Positions 1 to 10,200 of a stretch of DNA of 64,000 bases are shown in pieces. Under the pieces are notes generated by a model, which searched no databases, was not told the DNA's origin, and saw only the letters and a program-made list of their open reading frames with translations. Where the stretch lies: the NCBI GenBank assembly GCA_021819825.1, contig JAKAEZ010000006.1, positions 1-64,000 of the forward strand, read 5' to 3'. Made by a program: the position numbers and the translations under genes. Within the stretch, counting starts at the first letter, position 1; each line of letters begins with the position of its first letter. Source of the stretch: Planctomycetota bacterium (GTDB lineage Bacteria; Planctomycetota; Phycisphaerae; WQYP01).

Positions 1-283
1 AAACAGCGACAACTCGCTGAAAACAAAAGTATTCTGATTCGGCAGGCCTGACCATCGGTTCCTCATGCCCGCAGATTATCCCCTATCAGAAAACTCCCCG
101 GTAGATGTGGTTCGTAGGACGGACACGCAATACCATATGCGAGAATGTGCGAAAGGGAAAATGAGTAATTGGCCAGAAATTGACTGATTATTACGTGACA
201 GATTCTGCCAGGAATTTGCGACTCTAACACCGCCATTACGATGGTTAATGGCTGCTTCTAATCTCCGTATCTCGAATCGATGC

Positions 284-326
284 TAAATAAAAAAGGCTGG
301 CGATCCAGTGCGGATCGCCAGCCTTT
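284..326 (-). terminator. Rho-independent terminator of rplAJL
   Basis: A perfect 15-bp inverted repeat (arms 292-306 and 312-326, loop AGTGC) is followed, on the minus strand, by a T-rich run (285-294 read in reverse). It lies 57 bp past the rplL stop codon and should end the rplA-rplJ-rplL transcript. The 280 bp beyond it show no gene I can support. Confidence 0.93.
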
Positions 327-382
327 CGTTGTTTGGACTGTTTTCCAAATTAAAAGCAACCAATGCCGAAAAGAAGGCGAAC

Positions 383-778
383 TTATTTGAGTTCGACTGT
401 TGCGCCTTCTGCTTCAAGCTCTTTCTTGAGCTTCTCGGCTTCAGCCTTATCAACACCGGCCTTGACCACCTTGGGGGCGGCTGTGACCAAATCCTTGGCT
501 TCTTTGAGGCCCAGGTTAGTAGCAGCGCGGACGATTTTGATAATCTGAATGGTTTTCTCACCGGGGGCTTTGAGCACCACATCAAAGGTGCTCTGCTCTT
601 CCACGGGAGCCGCCGCACCACCACCCGCTGCAGGGGCGGCCATCATTACGCCACCGCCGGCAGCGGCTTCGATGCCGTGCTTTTCCTTGAGATAATCGCT
701 GAGCTGTTTAGCCTGCAGCAGCGAGAGGGCAACAATCTTATCGCCCAGTTCCATGATGTCAGCAGCAAATTCTGCCAT
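383..778 (-). CDS. rplL: 50S ribosomal protein bL12 (L7/L12)
   Basis: Stalk protein of the large ribosomal subunit. It binds L10 as dimers and recruits translational GTPases. The 131-residue product has the family layout: an N-terminal dimerisation helix region (about residues 1-45), an Ala/Gly-rich hinge (about 45-60, with AAAGGG and [11 protein letters not shown] stretches), and a C-terminal globular domain beginning near [19 protein letters not shown] and ending EGATVELK. The ATG at 778 is chosen because a GGAG lies about 8 bases upstream; the longer frame would need a TTG and would run through that site. It is the last gene of rplA-rplJ-rplL, 132 bp after rplJ, and is followed by a strong terminator. 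Confidence 0.97.
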   Translation of the reverse strand: MAEFAADIMELGDKIVALSLLQAKQLSDYLKEKHGIEAAAGGGVMMAAPAAGGGAAAPVEEQSTFDVVLKAPGEKTIQIIKIVRAATNLGLKEAKDLVTAAPKVVKAGVDKAEAEKLKKELEAEGATVELK

Positions 779-910
779 AGTAAAACTCCACAACTTCGCT
801 TGTCTCCACCAGCCAGGGCGACGCGCCCCGTTTTAACTGCTCCAGGCAGGCTGAATGAATGACAAAAGACATAAAAAACAAATTAAATCGAGCTTATTGC
901 ACCGGTTCGC

Positions 911-1447
911 TTACGCGGCGACCGGGGCTTCCTTTTCCTTCTTTTCAATAACCGCTTTTACCAGACCCGCCACATTGCGGCCCGGCCCAACAATCTGACC
1001 GGCCAGTTTGCGGCCCGGAGAAATGGCCAGTGTCGAAATCTGGGAAAGCAATTCTTTGCGCCCGGGCAGTTTGGCCAAGGCTTCAGTGGCTGGTTTATCC
1101 AGCAAGTGGCCCTCAACGACCGATCCCTTAATTTTGAGCTTGGCGATTTCCTTGCCTTGCTCGAGCAATTCCTTTACGGAATCAACCACGGATTCGCCGC
1201 CATAAACCAAGGCGTTGGTGCCCAAAAGAATATCGCCCCCGGCCTTCAGGCCGACCTTTTCCATGGCCCGACGCCCCTGGGCGTTGGCAATGACGGTCAT
1301 CCGCACATTTTTCTTCTTCAGGCCGTTGCGCAGTTTGTTCGTGTCGTTGGCGCTGATGCCGGAATAGTCCACAATTACCACGCTGTCCGCACCGGTCAGG
1401 CGCTTCTCAAGTTCCGCGGCAATCAGGTTTTTAATACGCTTACTCAT
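911..1447 (-). CDS. rplJ: 50S ribosomal protein uL10
   Basis: L10 anchors the L7/L12 stalk to 23S rRNA and in many bacteria represses its own operon. The 178-residue protein opens with MSKRIKNLIAAELEKRL and has the family core (VVIVDYSGISANDTNKLRNGL; NALVYGG). Its helical C-terminus (KAVIEKKEKEAPVAA) should carry the L12 dimers. An AGAGG about 10 bases before the ATG supports the start. It follows rplA by 33 bp, so the two are cotranscribed, and that gap is too short for a separate L10 leader. Any leader-type control must therefore lie upstream of rplA or within it. The product matches the usual family length. Confidence 0.97.
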   Translation of the reverse strand: MSKRIKNLIAAELEKRLTGADSVVIVDYSGISANDTNKLRNGLKKKNVRMTVIANAQGRRAMEKVGLKAGGDILLGTNALVYGGESVVDSVKELLEQGKEIAKLKIKGSVVEGHLLDKPATEALAKLPGRKELLSQISTLAISPGRKLAGQIVGPGRNVAGLVKAVIEKKEKEAPVAA

Positions 1448-1480
1448 AATGTAAACCTCTTAAGTGTTGTTTAGAAAATC

Positions 1481-2200
1481 TCAGGCGGTCTCAATGACAT
1501 CCAGATGACTGGTGTCAATTTGCACGCCCGGGCTCATGGTGCTGTGGATCGTTACCTTTTTCACGTACTGGCCTTTGGACGTGGGGGGCTTTAACCGGCG
1601 AATGGTATTGATAAACGCGTGAATATTGGCTGCCAGATCGCCCTCGGCAAAACTCAATTTGCCGACAACGGCGTGAATATTGCCGCCTTTATCATTGCGG
1701 AATTCCACCTTGCCGGCGGCGTATTCCTTAACGGCACTGGTAACATCGGTTGCGACGGTGCCGGCTTTGGGACTGGGCATTTTGCCCTGGGGGCCAAGAA
1801 CCTTACCCAACCGGGTAATTTTCGGCATCATTTCTGGTGTCGCCACGGCAACGTCAAAGTCCAGCCAGCCATCGTTGACCTTTTTAATCAGATCATCAGC
1901 CCCGGCTTCCACCGCTCCCGCGGCCTTAGCGGTTTCAATATCGTTGCCCTGAACGAATGCGATTACGCGGCGTGTCTTGCCAATACCTTTGGGCAAGCTT
2001 ACCGAACCACGGACGTTTTGGTCGGCCTGGGTGGCATCAATGCCCAAATGAAGGACAATATTTACGCTTTCGTCAAATTTTGCCGCCTTGAATTTTTTGA
2101 GCACAGGAATGGCCTGCTCAACAGTCACCGGGGCTTTTGGCAAATGTTCCACTGATTGACGATAGCGTTTTCCGCGCTGGTTTAGTGCTTTAATCGCCAT
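1481..2200 (-). CDS. rplA: 50S ribosomal protein uL1
   Basis: L1 forms the mobile L1 stalk of the large subunit and is a classic translational autoregulator. The 239-residue product has the family signatures MAIKALNQRGKRYRQS at the start, GKTRRVIAF, MPKITRLGKVLGPQGKMPSPK in the middle and STMSPGVQID near the end. GAGGAG about 12 bases before the ATG supports the start. It is the first gene of the minus-strand cluster. The usual upstream neighbour rplK is absent: the next gene is rpoB, pointing the other way. A good minus-strand promoter lies about 280 bp upstream, leaving a long leader. Confidence 0.97.
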   Translation of the reverse strand: MAIKALNQRGKRYRQSVEHLPKAPVTVEQAIPVLKKFKAAKFDESVNIVLHLGIDATQADQNVRGSVSLPKGIGKTRRVIAFVQGNDIETAKAAGAVEAGADDLIKKVNDGWLDFDVAVATPEMMPKITRLGKVLGPQGKMPSPKAGTVATDVTSAVKEYAAGKVEFRNDKGGNIHAVVGKLSFAEGDLAANIHAFINTIRRLKPPTSKGQYVKKVTIHSTMSPGVQIDTSHLDVIETA

Positions 2201-2470
2201 AACGGCATAGACTCCTCAAGATAAGCAGCAGCGGCACAAAGTGATCATGCCATTGCGCTTAGGCCATGAAAAATTCAGCTCGGAAATAATTACTTTAACT
2301 GACAGAGAGGACAAGGTATGCCAATGGACTGGATTGGCTGTTTTCCGGCATGATAGCCAAGAAAACGGAAAAATCAGGAATTTTCGTAGCCTGATAATTT
2401 TTTTTGTCCGCTCCGGAGTTTATTCCGAGCTTCCACTATTCCGGCCCGTGGTCCGGCCTCCCGTAGGGGA
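2201..2470 (-). promoter_or_regulatory. Long 5' leader of rplAJL, possible autoregulatory RNA
   Basis: If transcription starts near 2470 from the promoter at 2477-2505, rplA has a leader of about 270 bases. Its 5' part is rich in self-complementary G/C blocks (GGCCGG twice, CTCCGGAG), followed by an A8 run and a small hairpin (2373-2378 with 2390-2395). L1 and L10 operons are often controlled by ribosomal-protein-binding leaders. I cannot match this one to a known consensus by eye, so the regulatory role is inference. A 101-codon plus-strand frame across this stretch looks non-coding. Confidence 0.4.
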
Positions 2471-2476
2471 GCAAAC

Positions 2477-2505
2477 AAGATACCTAGACCAGAAAAAAAT
2501 GTCAA
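2477..2505 (-). promoter_or_regulatory. Sigma-70-type promoter for rplAJL
   Basis: Read on the minus strand there is a consensus -35 TTGACA (2505-2500), a 17-base spacer, and a -10 TATCTT (2482-2477). It points toward rplA and nearly abuts the candidate rpoB promoter on the other strand, so the two transcription units would be fired from a shared divergent region. Confidence 0.75.
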
Positions 2506-2520
2506 GTAGACCTATTACGC

Positions 2521-2549
2521 TTGCGTTAAGGCTAAAGGGTGTATAGAAT
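2521..2549 (+). promoter_or_regulatory. Candidate rpoB promoter
   Basis: TTGCGT (2521-2526), a 17-base spacer and TAGAAT (2544-2549) form a fair sigma-70-like promoter pointing to rpoB. It would give a leader of about 135 bases. The -35 match is weak (TTG only); the -10 matches at five of six positions. Confidence 0.4.
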
Positions 2550-2689
2550 ACAGGACTATGAATAGCCGGGCTACCATTGTTGTTTGTGTTTGTTCTTCTT
2601 TCCCCCCCTTCATAGTAGATTCATACTTTTTGGTTGCAGTGGACTGAAAGAAACTGTTCTTCGGTTCCTTGAATGTCGGAGGTTAAACC

Positions 2690-5600
2690 ATGCGTGTACG
2701 TGTAACGCAAGTGCGTGATTATTCAAAACGTGGCGATGCCTTGCCCATCCCGAACCTTATAGAGGTTCAAACCGCCGCCTATCGGCGCTTCCTGCAAGCG
2801 GACACAGAACCCGAAAAGCGAAAAAATGACGGCATAGAAGCCTTGTTGCGGGAAGTATTTCCCATTGAGTCGTATGACGGCTCGATGAAATTGGAATACA
2901 TCAGCTATGAACTGGGCAAAGCGCGGTATTCCCGTGACGAATGCCGGGCGCTGCGTTTAACCTATGGCATGCCTCTGCGCATTAAGGTGCGCTTAAGCCG
3001 CAAGGACAAACCGGATATCGTCGAGGAATCGATTTATCTTGGTGATGTACCAATTATGACGGGCGGCGGGGAATTTATTATTAACGGAGCGGAGCGCGTG
3101 ATTGTTTCGCAGCTTCACCGCTCACCGGGTGTGGATTTTCTGATCCAATCGCAGGAAGGTGACCGCCCCTTACATTCCTGCCGGGTAATTCCCGAACGCG
3201 GAAGTTGGATTGAAATCAACGTCACCAAAAAGGACGTTCTGGTGGTGCGTATTGACCAGTCGGGCAAGATTCCGGCTACCAGCTTTTTGCGGGCTATGGA
3301 CGAGAAATATGGCACCGACGAAGCTTTAATCCGGGCCTTTTACGAAACCCGCACGGTTGCCGTCGGGCAGTTGAAGGCGGATTATTATGCGGTGGGTTCC
3401 ATCGTGGACACCGAAACCGGCGAAGAGCTTGTGAAGTCCGGTGCGCAACTCGGTGATCGGGTGGCTAAAATTCAGGCCAGCAGTCTGAAAAAAATCGAAG
3501 TTATTGAGAAACTTGCGGATCCACTGATCCTTAATACCCTTCAGGAAGATGATTCCCATAGCCATAAAGAGGCTTTGCGTAAAATTTATAGTCGTCTGCG
3601 GCCGGGCAATCCACCCAATGATGACAAGGCCAAAACGCTGTTTGCGGAAAAATTCTTTGATGTGGCCCGTTATCGCCTGGGGCGGGTGGGGCGGTTCCGC
3701 ATTAACCGCAAATTTGAGCAGAACGTTCCTGAAGATGTCATGACCCTGCGGCCGGAGGATATTCTCGGCAGCATTAAATACATTTTGGAACTGCGCGGCG
3801 GGCGCGGTTATGTTGATGATATTGACCATCTGGGCAATCGTCGCCTGCGTACCATTGATGAATTGGCGCAGGAAGAATTGCGCAAGGGCTTCCTGAAACT
3901 GCGCCGCACGGTGCAAGAGCGCTTAAGCATGAAGGCCCCGGAAGAAGTTGCCAAGATTGTGGAACTGGTGAACTCCAAGAGCATCAGCAGTTCCATTGAA
4001 TACTTCTTTGGTCGCAGCGAGCTGTCGCAGGTGGTCGATCAGACCAATCCGCTTTCGCAGCTTACGCATGAACGTCGCCTGTCGGCCCTTGGGCCTGGCG
4101 GTTTAAATCGCAAGCGCGCGGGCTTTGAAGTTCGCGACGTGCACATTTCGCACTATGGACGTATCTGCCCGATTGAAACGCCGGAAGGCACTAACATCGG
4201 TCTGATTGCGTCATTGTCGATTTATGCCGGCGTTGATGACTATGGCTTCCTGATCACGCCGTATCGTGTGGTCGAAGGCGGCAAGGTCAACGGGGTGCAT
4301 AAGTATCTCCGCGCGGACGAAGAAATGAAAGCTGTTCTGGCTCCGCCTGAAGTGGCATCGCCGGAATCCGGAAAAGTACGGCAGGATCTTCTCCTGGCCC
4401 GCGTGAACGGGGATTTGCAGCAGGTTCGCGGATCGGAAATTAACTATGTTGATATTTCTCCCAAGCAAACGGTGGCCATCTCGGCGGCGTTAATTCCGTT
4501 CTTGGAGCATGATGATGCGAATCGCGCCCTGATGGGATCGAACATGCAACGTCAGGCGGTGCCCCTGCTGATTACGGATCCTCCCGTGGTCGGAACCGGG
4601 CTGGAAAAGATTATTCCTTATAACAGCGGCATGGTGATCAAGGCGGACCGGGCCGGTGTTATCACCTTTGTTGATGCTTGTCGAATTGTCATTGACAATT
4701 CTGATGAATATGTCCTTCGGAAAAATGCGGGGTTAAATGACAAAACCTGCATGACTCAGAAACCGCTGGTGGCGGTGGGACAAAAAGTTAAGAAGGGCCA
4801 GATTATTGCCGATGGCCCGGCCTGCCGCAATGGCGAATTGGCGCTGGGACGTAATGTCCTTGTGGCCTTTATGACTCTGGACGGCTACAACTATGAAGAT
4901 GCCATCGTCGTTTCTGAACGGTTGATCAAGGGCGATGTATTTACGTCCATCCATATTGAGGAATTCGATGTGGAAGTGCGCGAAACCAAGCTCGGACGTG
5001 AAGAATTCACGCGGGATATTCCCAACGTCAGCGAAAAGGCTTTAAAAAACCTGGACGAAAACGGAATTGTCAGCATCGGCACGCATGTCAGCCCCGGTGA
5101 TATTCTCGTAGGCAAGGTTTCACCCAAGAGCAAGACTGAACTATCGCCGGAAGAAAAACTTCTGCACGCCATTTTCGGTCGCGCGGGTGAAGACGTGAAG
5201 AATGATTCTCTGGAAGTTCCCGCCGGAACGGAAGGCGTGGTGATTGGCGCGCAGCGGTTTAGCCGGCGCATGCACATGAACGACGACCAGAAGAAAATCC
5301 TCCAGAAGGAAATGAAAGAGTACGGCAAGCAGATGGATGTGCGCATCGCCGAACTATTTCGGAAAATGGCCGATGAAATCAATGAGGCCACCGGCCAGAC
5401 CATGGTGGATCCGTCAACCCGGCAAAAAGTCGGTAAGTCGGATCAGGACGAGGTCATTCTTGAGCAGGTTGAAAGCTTTTCGGTAAGCTGGATCAAAGGC
5501 GCGGAAGATGCCCGTAAGCGCGGTGAGCAGATTTATCACCGTTACAAAGCGACGCTGCAATCCATGCGTGAAGAAAAGACCAGAAAAATGGAGCACATGA

Positions 5601-6442
5601 AGCGCGGCGATGAGCTGCCATCGGGTGTTCTCGAAATGGTTAAAGTGTATCTGGCCACGAAGCGGCAACTGTCGGTGGGTGATAAGATGGCCGGCCGCCA
5701 CGGAAACAAGGGCGTCATTGCCCGTATTGTTCCCGAAGCGGATATGCCGTTCCTGGAAGATGGAACGCCTGTGGATATTGTGTTAAATCCGCTGGGCGTG
5801 CCCTCGCGTATGAACATTGGTCAGATTCTCGAAACGCACCTGGGTTGGGCTGCGGCGGTGCTGGGCTTCCAGGCGGTTACACCGGTATTTGACGGTGCCA
5901 CCGAATCGGAAATTCTTAAAGCGGTCGAAGAGGCCAATGCGCATGTGCGCAGTCGACGTGTGGAATTGGCTGAGAAGAAACTTCCACCGCCTCCAGGGGA
6001 AATTTCAGTTGAAATGCCGGCCCTTTTGAAAATCAACCTGTACGACGGCCGTACCGGTGAACCGTTTGAGCAAAAGGTGACCGTGGGTTACATGTACATG
6101 CTTAAACTTCACCATCTGGTTGATGAGAAAATCCATGCCCGGTCCACCGGTCCATACAGTCTTATCACTCAGCAACCGCTTGGCGGGAAAGCCCGCACCG
6201 GCGGTCAGCGTTTCGGTGAGATGGAAGTGTGGGCCTTGGAAGCCTACGGTGCCGCCTATGTGCTGCAGGAGCTTTTGACCGTTAAATCTGATGACGTGGA
6301 AGGCCGCACCAAGATTTATGAAAGCATGGTCAAAGGCACCAACACGCTCGACGCCGGTACACCGGTTTCGTTTGACGTGCTGTGCAATGAAATCCGTGGC
6401 TTAGGATTGAATATTACCTTGGAAAAGAAGAAAGGAATATAA
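2690..6442 (+). CDS. rpoB: DNA-directed RNA polymerase subunit beta
   Basis: Beta subunit of the core RNA polymerase. The 1250-residue product begins [23 protein letters not shown]. It carries the rifampicin-pocket block ([26 protein letters not shown]), in which the residues equivalent to E. coli D516, H526 and S531 are the sensitive-type ones. It also has [17 protein letters not shown], the switch-region motif [13 protein letters not shown], and the C-terminal [31 protein letters not shown] at 2677-2682 places the ATG at an ideal distance. The next gene is not rpoC: a two-gene cassette intervenes, so the usual rpoBC pair is split by about 770 bp. Confidence 0.98.
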   Translation: MRVRVTQVRDYSKRGDALPIPNLIEVQTAAYRRFLQADTEPEKRKNDGIEALLREVFPIESYDGSMKLEYISYELGKARYSRDECRALRLTYGMPLRIKVRLSRKDKPDIVEESIYLGDVPIMTGGGEFIINGAERVIVSQLHRSPGVDFLIQSQEGDRPLHSCRVIPERGSWIEINVTKKDVLVVRIDQSGKIPATSFLRAMDEKYGTDEALIRAFYETRTVAVGQLKADYYAVGSIVDTETGEELVKSGAQLGDRVAKIQASSLKKIEVIEKLADPLILNTLQEDDSHSHKEALRKIYSRLRPGNPPNDDKAKTLFAEKFFDVARYRLGRVGRFRINRKFEQNVPEDVMTLRPEDILGSIKYILELRGGRGYVDDIDHLGNRRLRTIDELAQEELRKGFLKLRRTVQERLSMKAPEEVAKIVELVNSKSISSSIEYFFGRSELSQVVDQTNPLSQLTHERRLSALGPGGLNRKRAGFEVRDVHISHYGRICPIETPEGTNIGLIASLSIYAGVDDYGFLITPYRVVEGGKVNGVHKYLRADEEMKAVLAPPEVASPESGKVRQDLLLARVNGDLQQVRGSEINYVDISPKQTVAISAALIPFLEHDDANRALMGSNMQRQAVPLLITDPPVVGTGLEKIIPYNSGMVIKADRAGVITFVDACRIVIDNSDEYVLRKNAGLNDKTCMTQKPLVAVGQKVKKGQIIADGPACRNGELALGRNVLVAFMTLDGYNYEDAIVVSERLIKGDVFTSIHIEEFDVEVRETKLGREEFTRDIPNVSEKALKNLDENGIVSIGTHVSPGDILVGKVSPKSKTELSPEEKLLHAIFGRAGEDVKNDSLEVPAGTEGVVIGAQRFSRRMHMNDDQKKILQKEMKEYGKQMDVRIAELFRKMADEINEATGQTMVDPSTRQKVGKSDQDEVILEQVESFSVSWIKGAEDARKRGEQIYHRYKATLQSMREEKTRKMEHMKRGDELPSGVLEMVKVYLATKRQLSVGDKMAGRHGNKGVIARIVPEADMPFLEDGTPVDIVLNPLGVPSRMNIGQILETHLGWAAAVLGFQAVTPVFDGATESEILKAVEEANAHVRSRRVELAEKKLPPPPGEISVEMPALLKINLYDGRTGEPFEQKVTVGYMYMLKLHHLVDEKIHARSTGPYSLITQQPLGGKARTGGQRFGEMEVWALEAYGAAYVLQELLTVKSDDVEGRTKIYESMVKGTNTLDAGTPVSFDVLCNEIRGLGLNITLEKKKGI

Positions 6443-6514
6443 AGTCGATGGGCGTGATTTGACTCGACGGCGATGTTGCCGGTGATCTGCTGCGATCGTT
6501 GATTGGAGTGTCTT

Positions 6515-6901
6515 TTGACGCAAACTTGGGATGACATTAGCAGGGACGCGCTTCGAGCGTCCAGCAGGGCGTTGCATGAACATCCTCGCAGCAGCATCAG
6601 CCGGGCGTATTACGCGGCATTTTCGGCGGGGGTTTGGCTGGTTTGGTGTAAGCAAGGATCTCCGAAATCAGGATGTCGTGAAACCCCGTCGCACCGTGCC
6701 ATGCCACAGCTCATCGAGAAATTGCTGCATTCGATAGGCAGGCGGATTGCCAGGGATTGCCGACAAGCGATGGTGGTGCTCTATACTTACCGATTGGATG
6801 CGGACTATCGTTCCCTCCGGGGTAATTATAGTGAAAAAGACGCTCGGGCCGCGAGAATTCTTGCCAGTAGCGTGATGAGAACTTGCGGAGTGATAGGATG
6901 A
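6515..6901 (+). CDS. HEPN-like small protein inserted after rpoB
   Basis: Product of 128 residues. Its pattern is that of the HEPN fold: an early helix with ISRAYYAAFSAGVW, a middle segment, then RLDADYR and a final helix (SEKDARAARILASSVM). HEPN proteins are often RNases or the toxin-side partners of minimal toxin-antitoxin pairs, with an Arg-x4-6-His catalytic motif; I see no clear copy of that motif here, so activity is uncertain. The start is probably the TTG at 6515, because GGAG (6505-6508) lies 6 bases before it. The stop overlaps the ATG of the next gene (ATGA at 6898-6901), so the two are translationally coupled. It is cotranscribed with rpoB unless it has its own promoter; none was seen. 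Confidence 0.7.
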   Translation: MTQTWDDISRDALRASSRALHEHPRSSISRAYYAAFSAGVWLVWCKQGSPKSGCRETPSHRAMPQLIEKLLHSIGRRIARDCRQAMVVLYTYRLDADYRSLRGNYSEKDARAARILASSVMRTCGVIG

Positions 6902-7164
6902 TATGGAGCAAAAAAAAAGTTAAGGCCCTTGTGGAACGCTATTTGCAAAAGCATCAACCACGAAGATATCGCTTGGCAGCAACCGAAGCAGTGCGGGACG
7001 GTTCTTATTGGTACGTCATGGTCGAGCCTGACAAACTGAATGTTCGCTCTTATGACTACAGCGTGCGGTTGGCCGACACTGAAGAGGATATTCGTGATCA
7101 TGAAAAAAACGCGCCGAATTTACTTTTGGTGCCGGTATTACCTGTGGATCCCTATGACCGGTAG
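6898..7164 (+). CDS. Hypothetical partner of the HEPN-like gene
   Basis: An 88-residue protein starting MIWSKKKVKALVERYLQ, with a basic N-terminus, a central strand-rich part (DGSYWYVMVEP; YDYSVRLADTEEDI) and a hydrophobic Pro-rich end (LLLVPVLPVDPYDR). I do not recognise the family. The ATG at 6898 is preceded by GGAG at 6887-6890 and sits in an ATGA overlap with the HEPN-like gene. The arrangement is that of a two-component module, possibly toxin and antitoxin. rpoC starts 45 bp downstream with its own strong ribosome binding site. Confidence 0.65.
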   Translation: MIWSKKKVKALVERYLQKHQPRRYRLAATEAVRDGSYWYVMVEPDKLNVRSYDYSVRLADTEEDIRDHEKNAPNLLLVPVLPVDPYDR

Positions 7165-7209
7165 GTGATTAAGTATATAAAATTTCTCCCTTTTTAAGGA
7201 GTGTAAACC

Positions 7210-10200
7210 ATGGCTGAAACAGCAGTTTATGATCGGATTAATGACTACGGTGCAGTGAAAATCGCCTTGGCCAGCCCGAACGACATTCGTTCCTGGAGCT
7301 TTGGCGAAGTCAAAAAGCCAGAAACAATTAACTACCGCACCTATCGTCCGGAACGGGACGGTTTGTTCTGCGAACGCATTTTTGGCCCGGAACGGGACTG
7401 GGAATGTGCCTGCGGAAAATATAAGGGCACAAAGTACAAGGGTGTTATCTGTGATCGTTGCGGGGTGAAAGTAACCCACAGTCGCGTGCGGCGCAAGCGC
7501 ATGGGGCATATTAGCCTCGCGGCCCCCATTGTTCATATCTGGTTTTTCAAGGCCATGCCCAGCCGCTTGGGCAACTTGCTGGATATGAAGACCAGTGATC
7601 TGGAAAAAGTGGTCTATTACCAAGATTATTGCGTGACCGACCCCGGCACAACCCCCTTAAAGAAGAAACAGTTGCTCACGGAAGAAGAGCACCGCGATGC
7701 GCGCGAGAAATATGGTGATTCCTTTAAGGCTGAGATGGGAGCCGACGCAGTACGTTCCCTGCTCAATGCGATGAATCTGGCGGAAGTTTCCAGCCAGATT
7801 CGTGAAGGTATTGAGACCACCAACAGCAAGCAGAAAATTAAGGACTTCACGAAACGTCTGAAAATCGTGGAAGCGATTCGCCAGTCGCAAAATAAGCCCG
7901 AATGGATGATCTTTGAAGTCATTCCGGTTATTCCGCCGGACCTTCGGCCTCTGGTGCTGCTGGAATCAGGCAACTTTGCCACCAGTGATCTTAATGATCT
8001 TTATCGCCGAATTATCAACCGCAACAACCGCCTGCGCAAGCTTGTGGATCTTAATGCGCCGGAAGTGATCATCCGCAATGAAAAGCGAATGCTGCAACAG
8101 GCCGTCGATGCTTTGTTTGACAACGGACGCTGTCGCCGGCCAGTGCTGGGGGCCTCCAATCGGCCGCTGAAATCTCTGACCGATATGATCAAAGGCAAGC
8201 AGGGGCGATTCCGTGAGAATCTTCTGGGCAAGCGCGTGGATTATTCCGCCCGTTCGGTCATTGTTGTAGGGCCGGAATTAAAACTCCATCAATGCGGTAT
8301 GCCTAAGAAAATCGCTTTGGAGCTTTTTCAGCCGTTTATTATCCGTAAGCTCAAAGAGCATGGGTACGCGGACACCATCAAATCCGCCAAAAAAATGATT
8401 GAGCGTCGGGATCGGGAAATCTGGGACATCCTGGAAGAAGTCATCAAGGGACACCCCGTGCTGCTGAATCGTGCCCCCACGCTGCACCGCATTGGTATTC
8501 AGGCCTTTGAGCCGGTGCTCATTGAAGGTAACGCTATCAAGATTCACCCGTTGGTCTGTAAGGGGTTCAACGCCGATTTTGACGGCGATCAGATGGCCGT
8601 GCATTTACCGCTATCGGTGGAAGCACAGGCTGAAGCACAAATGTTGATGCTTTCCACGCATAATATTTTCTCATCCGCCAATGGATCGCCCATTATTGGT
8701 CCTTCCCAGGACATCGTGATGGGGATTTACTACATTACCACCATGCGGCAGGGTGAACCAGGCTGGCGTGAGCCTGGCAAGGAACTGGCGTTCCATAATT
8801 ATCATGAGGCTCTGCTGGCTTATGACCGCAAGCAGATCGGTATTCATACGCCAATTCGTATCCGCATCACGCGCGGTAAAGTGGTCAATGGGCAGGGCAA
8901 AGCTCCGGAATCCGCTCCGGCTAACCGGGTTATCGTATCGACCGTCGGTCGCTGCATGTTTAACGACATCCTGGCACCGGCCATGCCGTTTTATAATTAC
9001 ACGCTTTCCAGCAAGGGCGGCAGCCGCGTCATTGCGGACTGCTATCAGTTGCTGGGTCGCCCGGCCACGATTGACCTGCTGGACAACATGAAGGAACTGG
9101 GCTTTAAGATGTCCACCCTTGCGGGATTAAGCTTCGGTATAACTGATCTGCGAATTCCCGCCCGCAAGTCCCAGATTATTGACGAATCCCAGAAGAAGGC
9201 GGATCGCGTTGAGAAAAATCTCAACCTCGGTGCCATTACTGAACGTGAACGTTATAACCAGCTTCTGGACATCTGGGCGCACGCTCGGGAAGAAGTCACC
9301 AAAGACATGATGCTGGAACTCGAACATGACACACGTGATGAGAAAAACCTTACGCCCATGGCTCCCAAAGACCCCAAGGGTAAGCCTTATCTGAATCCGG
9401 TGTTCCTCATGGCGGATTCGGGTGCCCGCGGTAACGTCGATAACTTCCGGCAGCTTGCCGGTATGCGTGGTTTGATGAGCCGGCCATCCGGTGAAATCAT
9501 GGAAACGCCTATCAAGACCAATTTCCGTGAAGGTTTGTCCGTGTTGGAATATTTCACATCGACGCACGGTGCTCGCAAGGGATTGGCCGACACGGCATTA
9601 AAGACGGCCGATTCCGGTTACCTGACGCGTAAATTGGCCGACGTGGCACAAAATGTGATTGTTTCGCAACATGATTGCGGCACGCAAAACGGCATTCGCA
9701 AGAGTGCCATTTACAAGGGTGAACAGGTTGATGTGCCTTTGCGGGACGTTATCATCGGTCGGTGTGCGGCTGATACCTTGATTAATCCGGTAACGGATGA
9801 AGTGATTGTCCGCGAGGCGCAAATCATCACCGATGTCATTGCCCGCAAGATTGAAGATCTGAACATCGAAACCGTTCGGGTACGCAGCCCATTAACCTGC
9901 GAAAGCCCCAACGGCATTTGCGCCAAATGTTATGGTGTTGATCATTCCACCAACACGCTGGTGGAAGAGGGCTTGGCGGCTGGAATTATCGCCGCACAGT
10001 CCATCGGTGAACCCGGCACGCAGCTTACCATGCGTACCTTCCATACCGGCGGTTCGGCCACACGTATTCTGGAAAAGAATGACGTGCGGGCCGGCGTTGC
10101 GGGTATTGTTGAATATCGTGACCTCAATGCTGTTGAAGTTGTGGATGCCGAAGGCAATAAACATATTGTCGTACTCAAACGTAACGGCGAAATTGCCATT

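Noticed and set aside
2373..2400. Possible terminator (ATCAGG/CCTGAT then T8) in the rplA-rpoB region
   Set aside because: The stem is only 6 bp with an 11-base loop, and no gene on the plus strand ends before it.
2241..2546. 101-codon plus-strand frame between rplA and rpoB
   Set aside because: It crosses the divergent promoters and the structured leader, has no ribosome site and no protein-like pattern.
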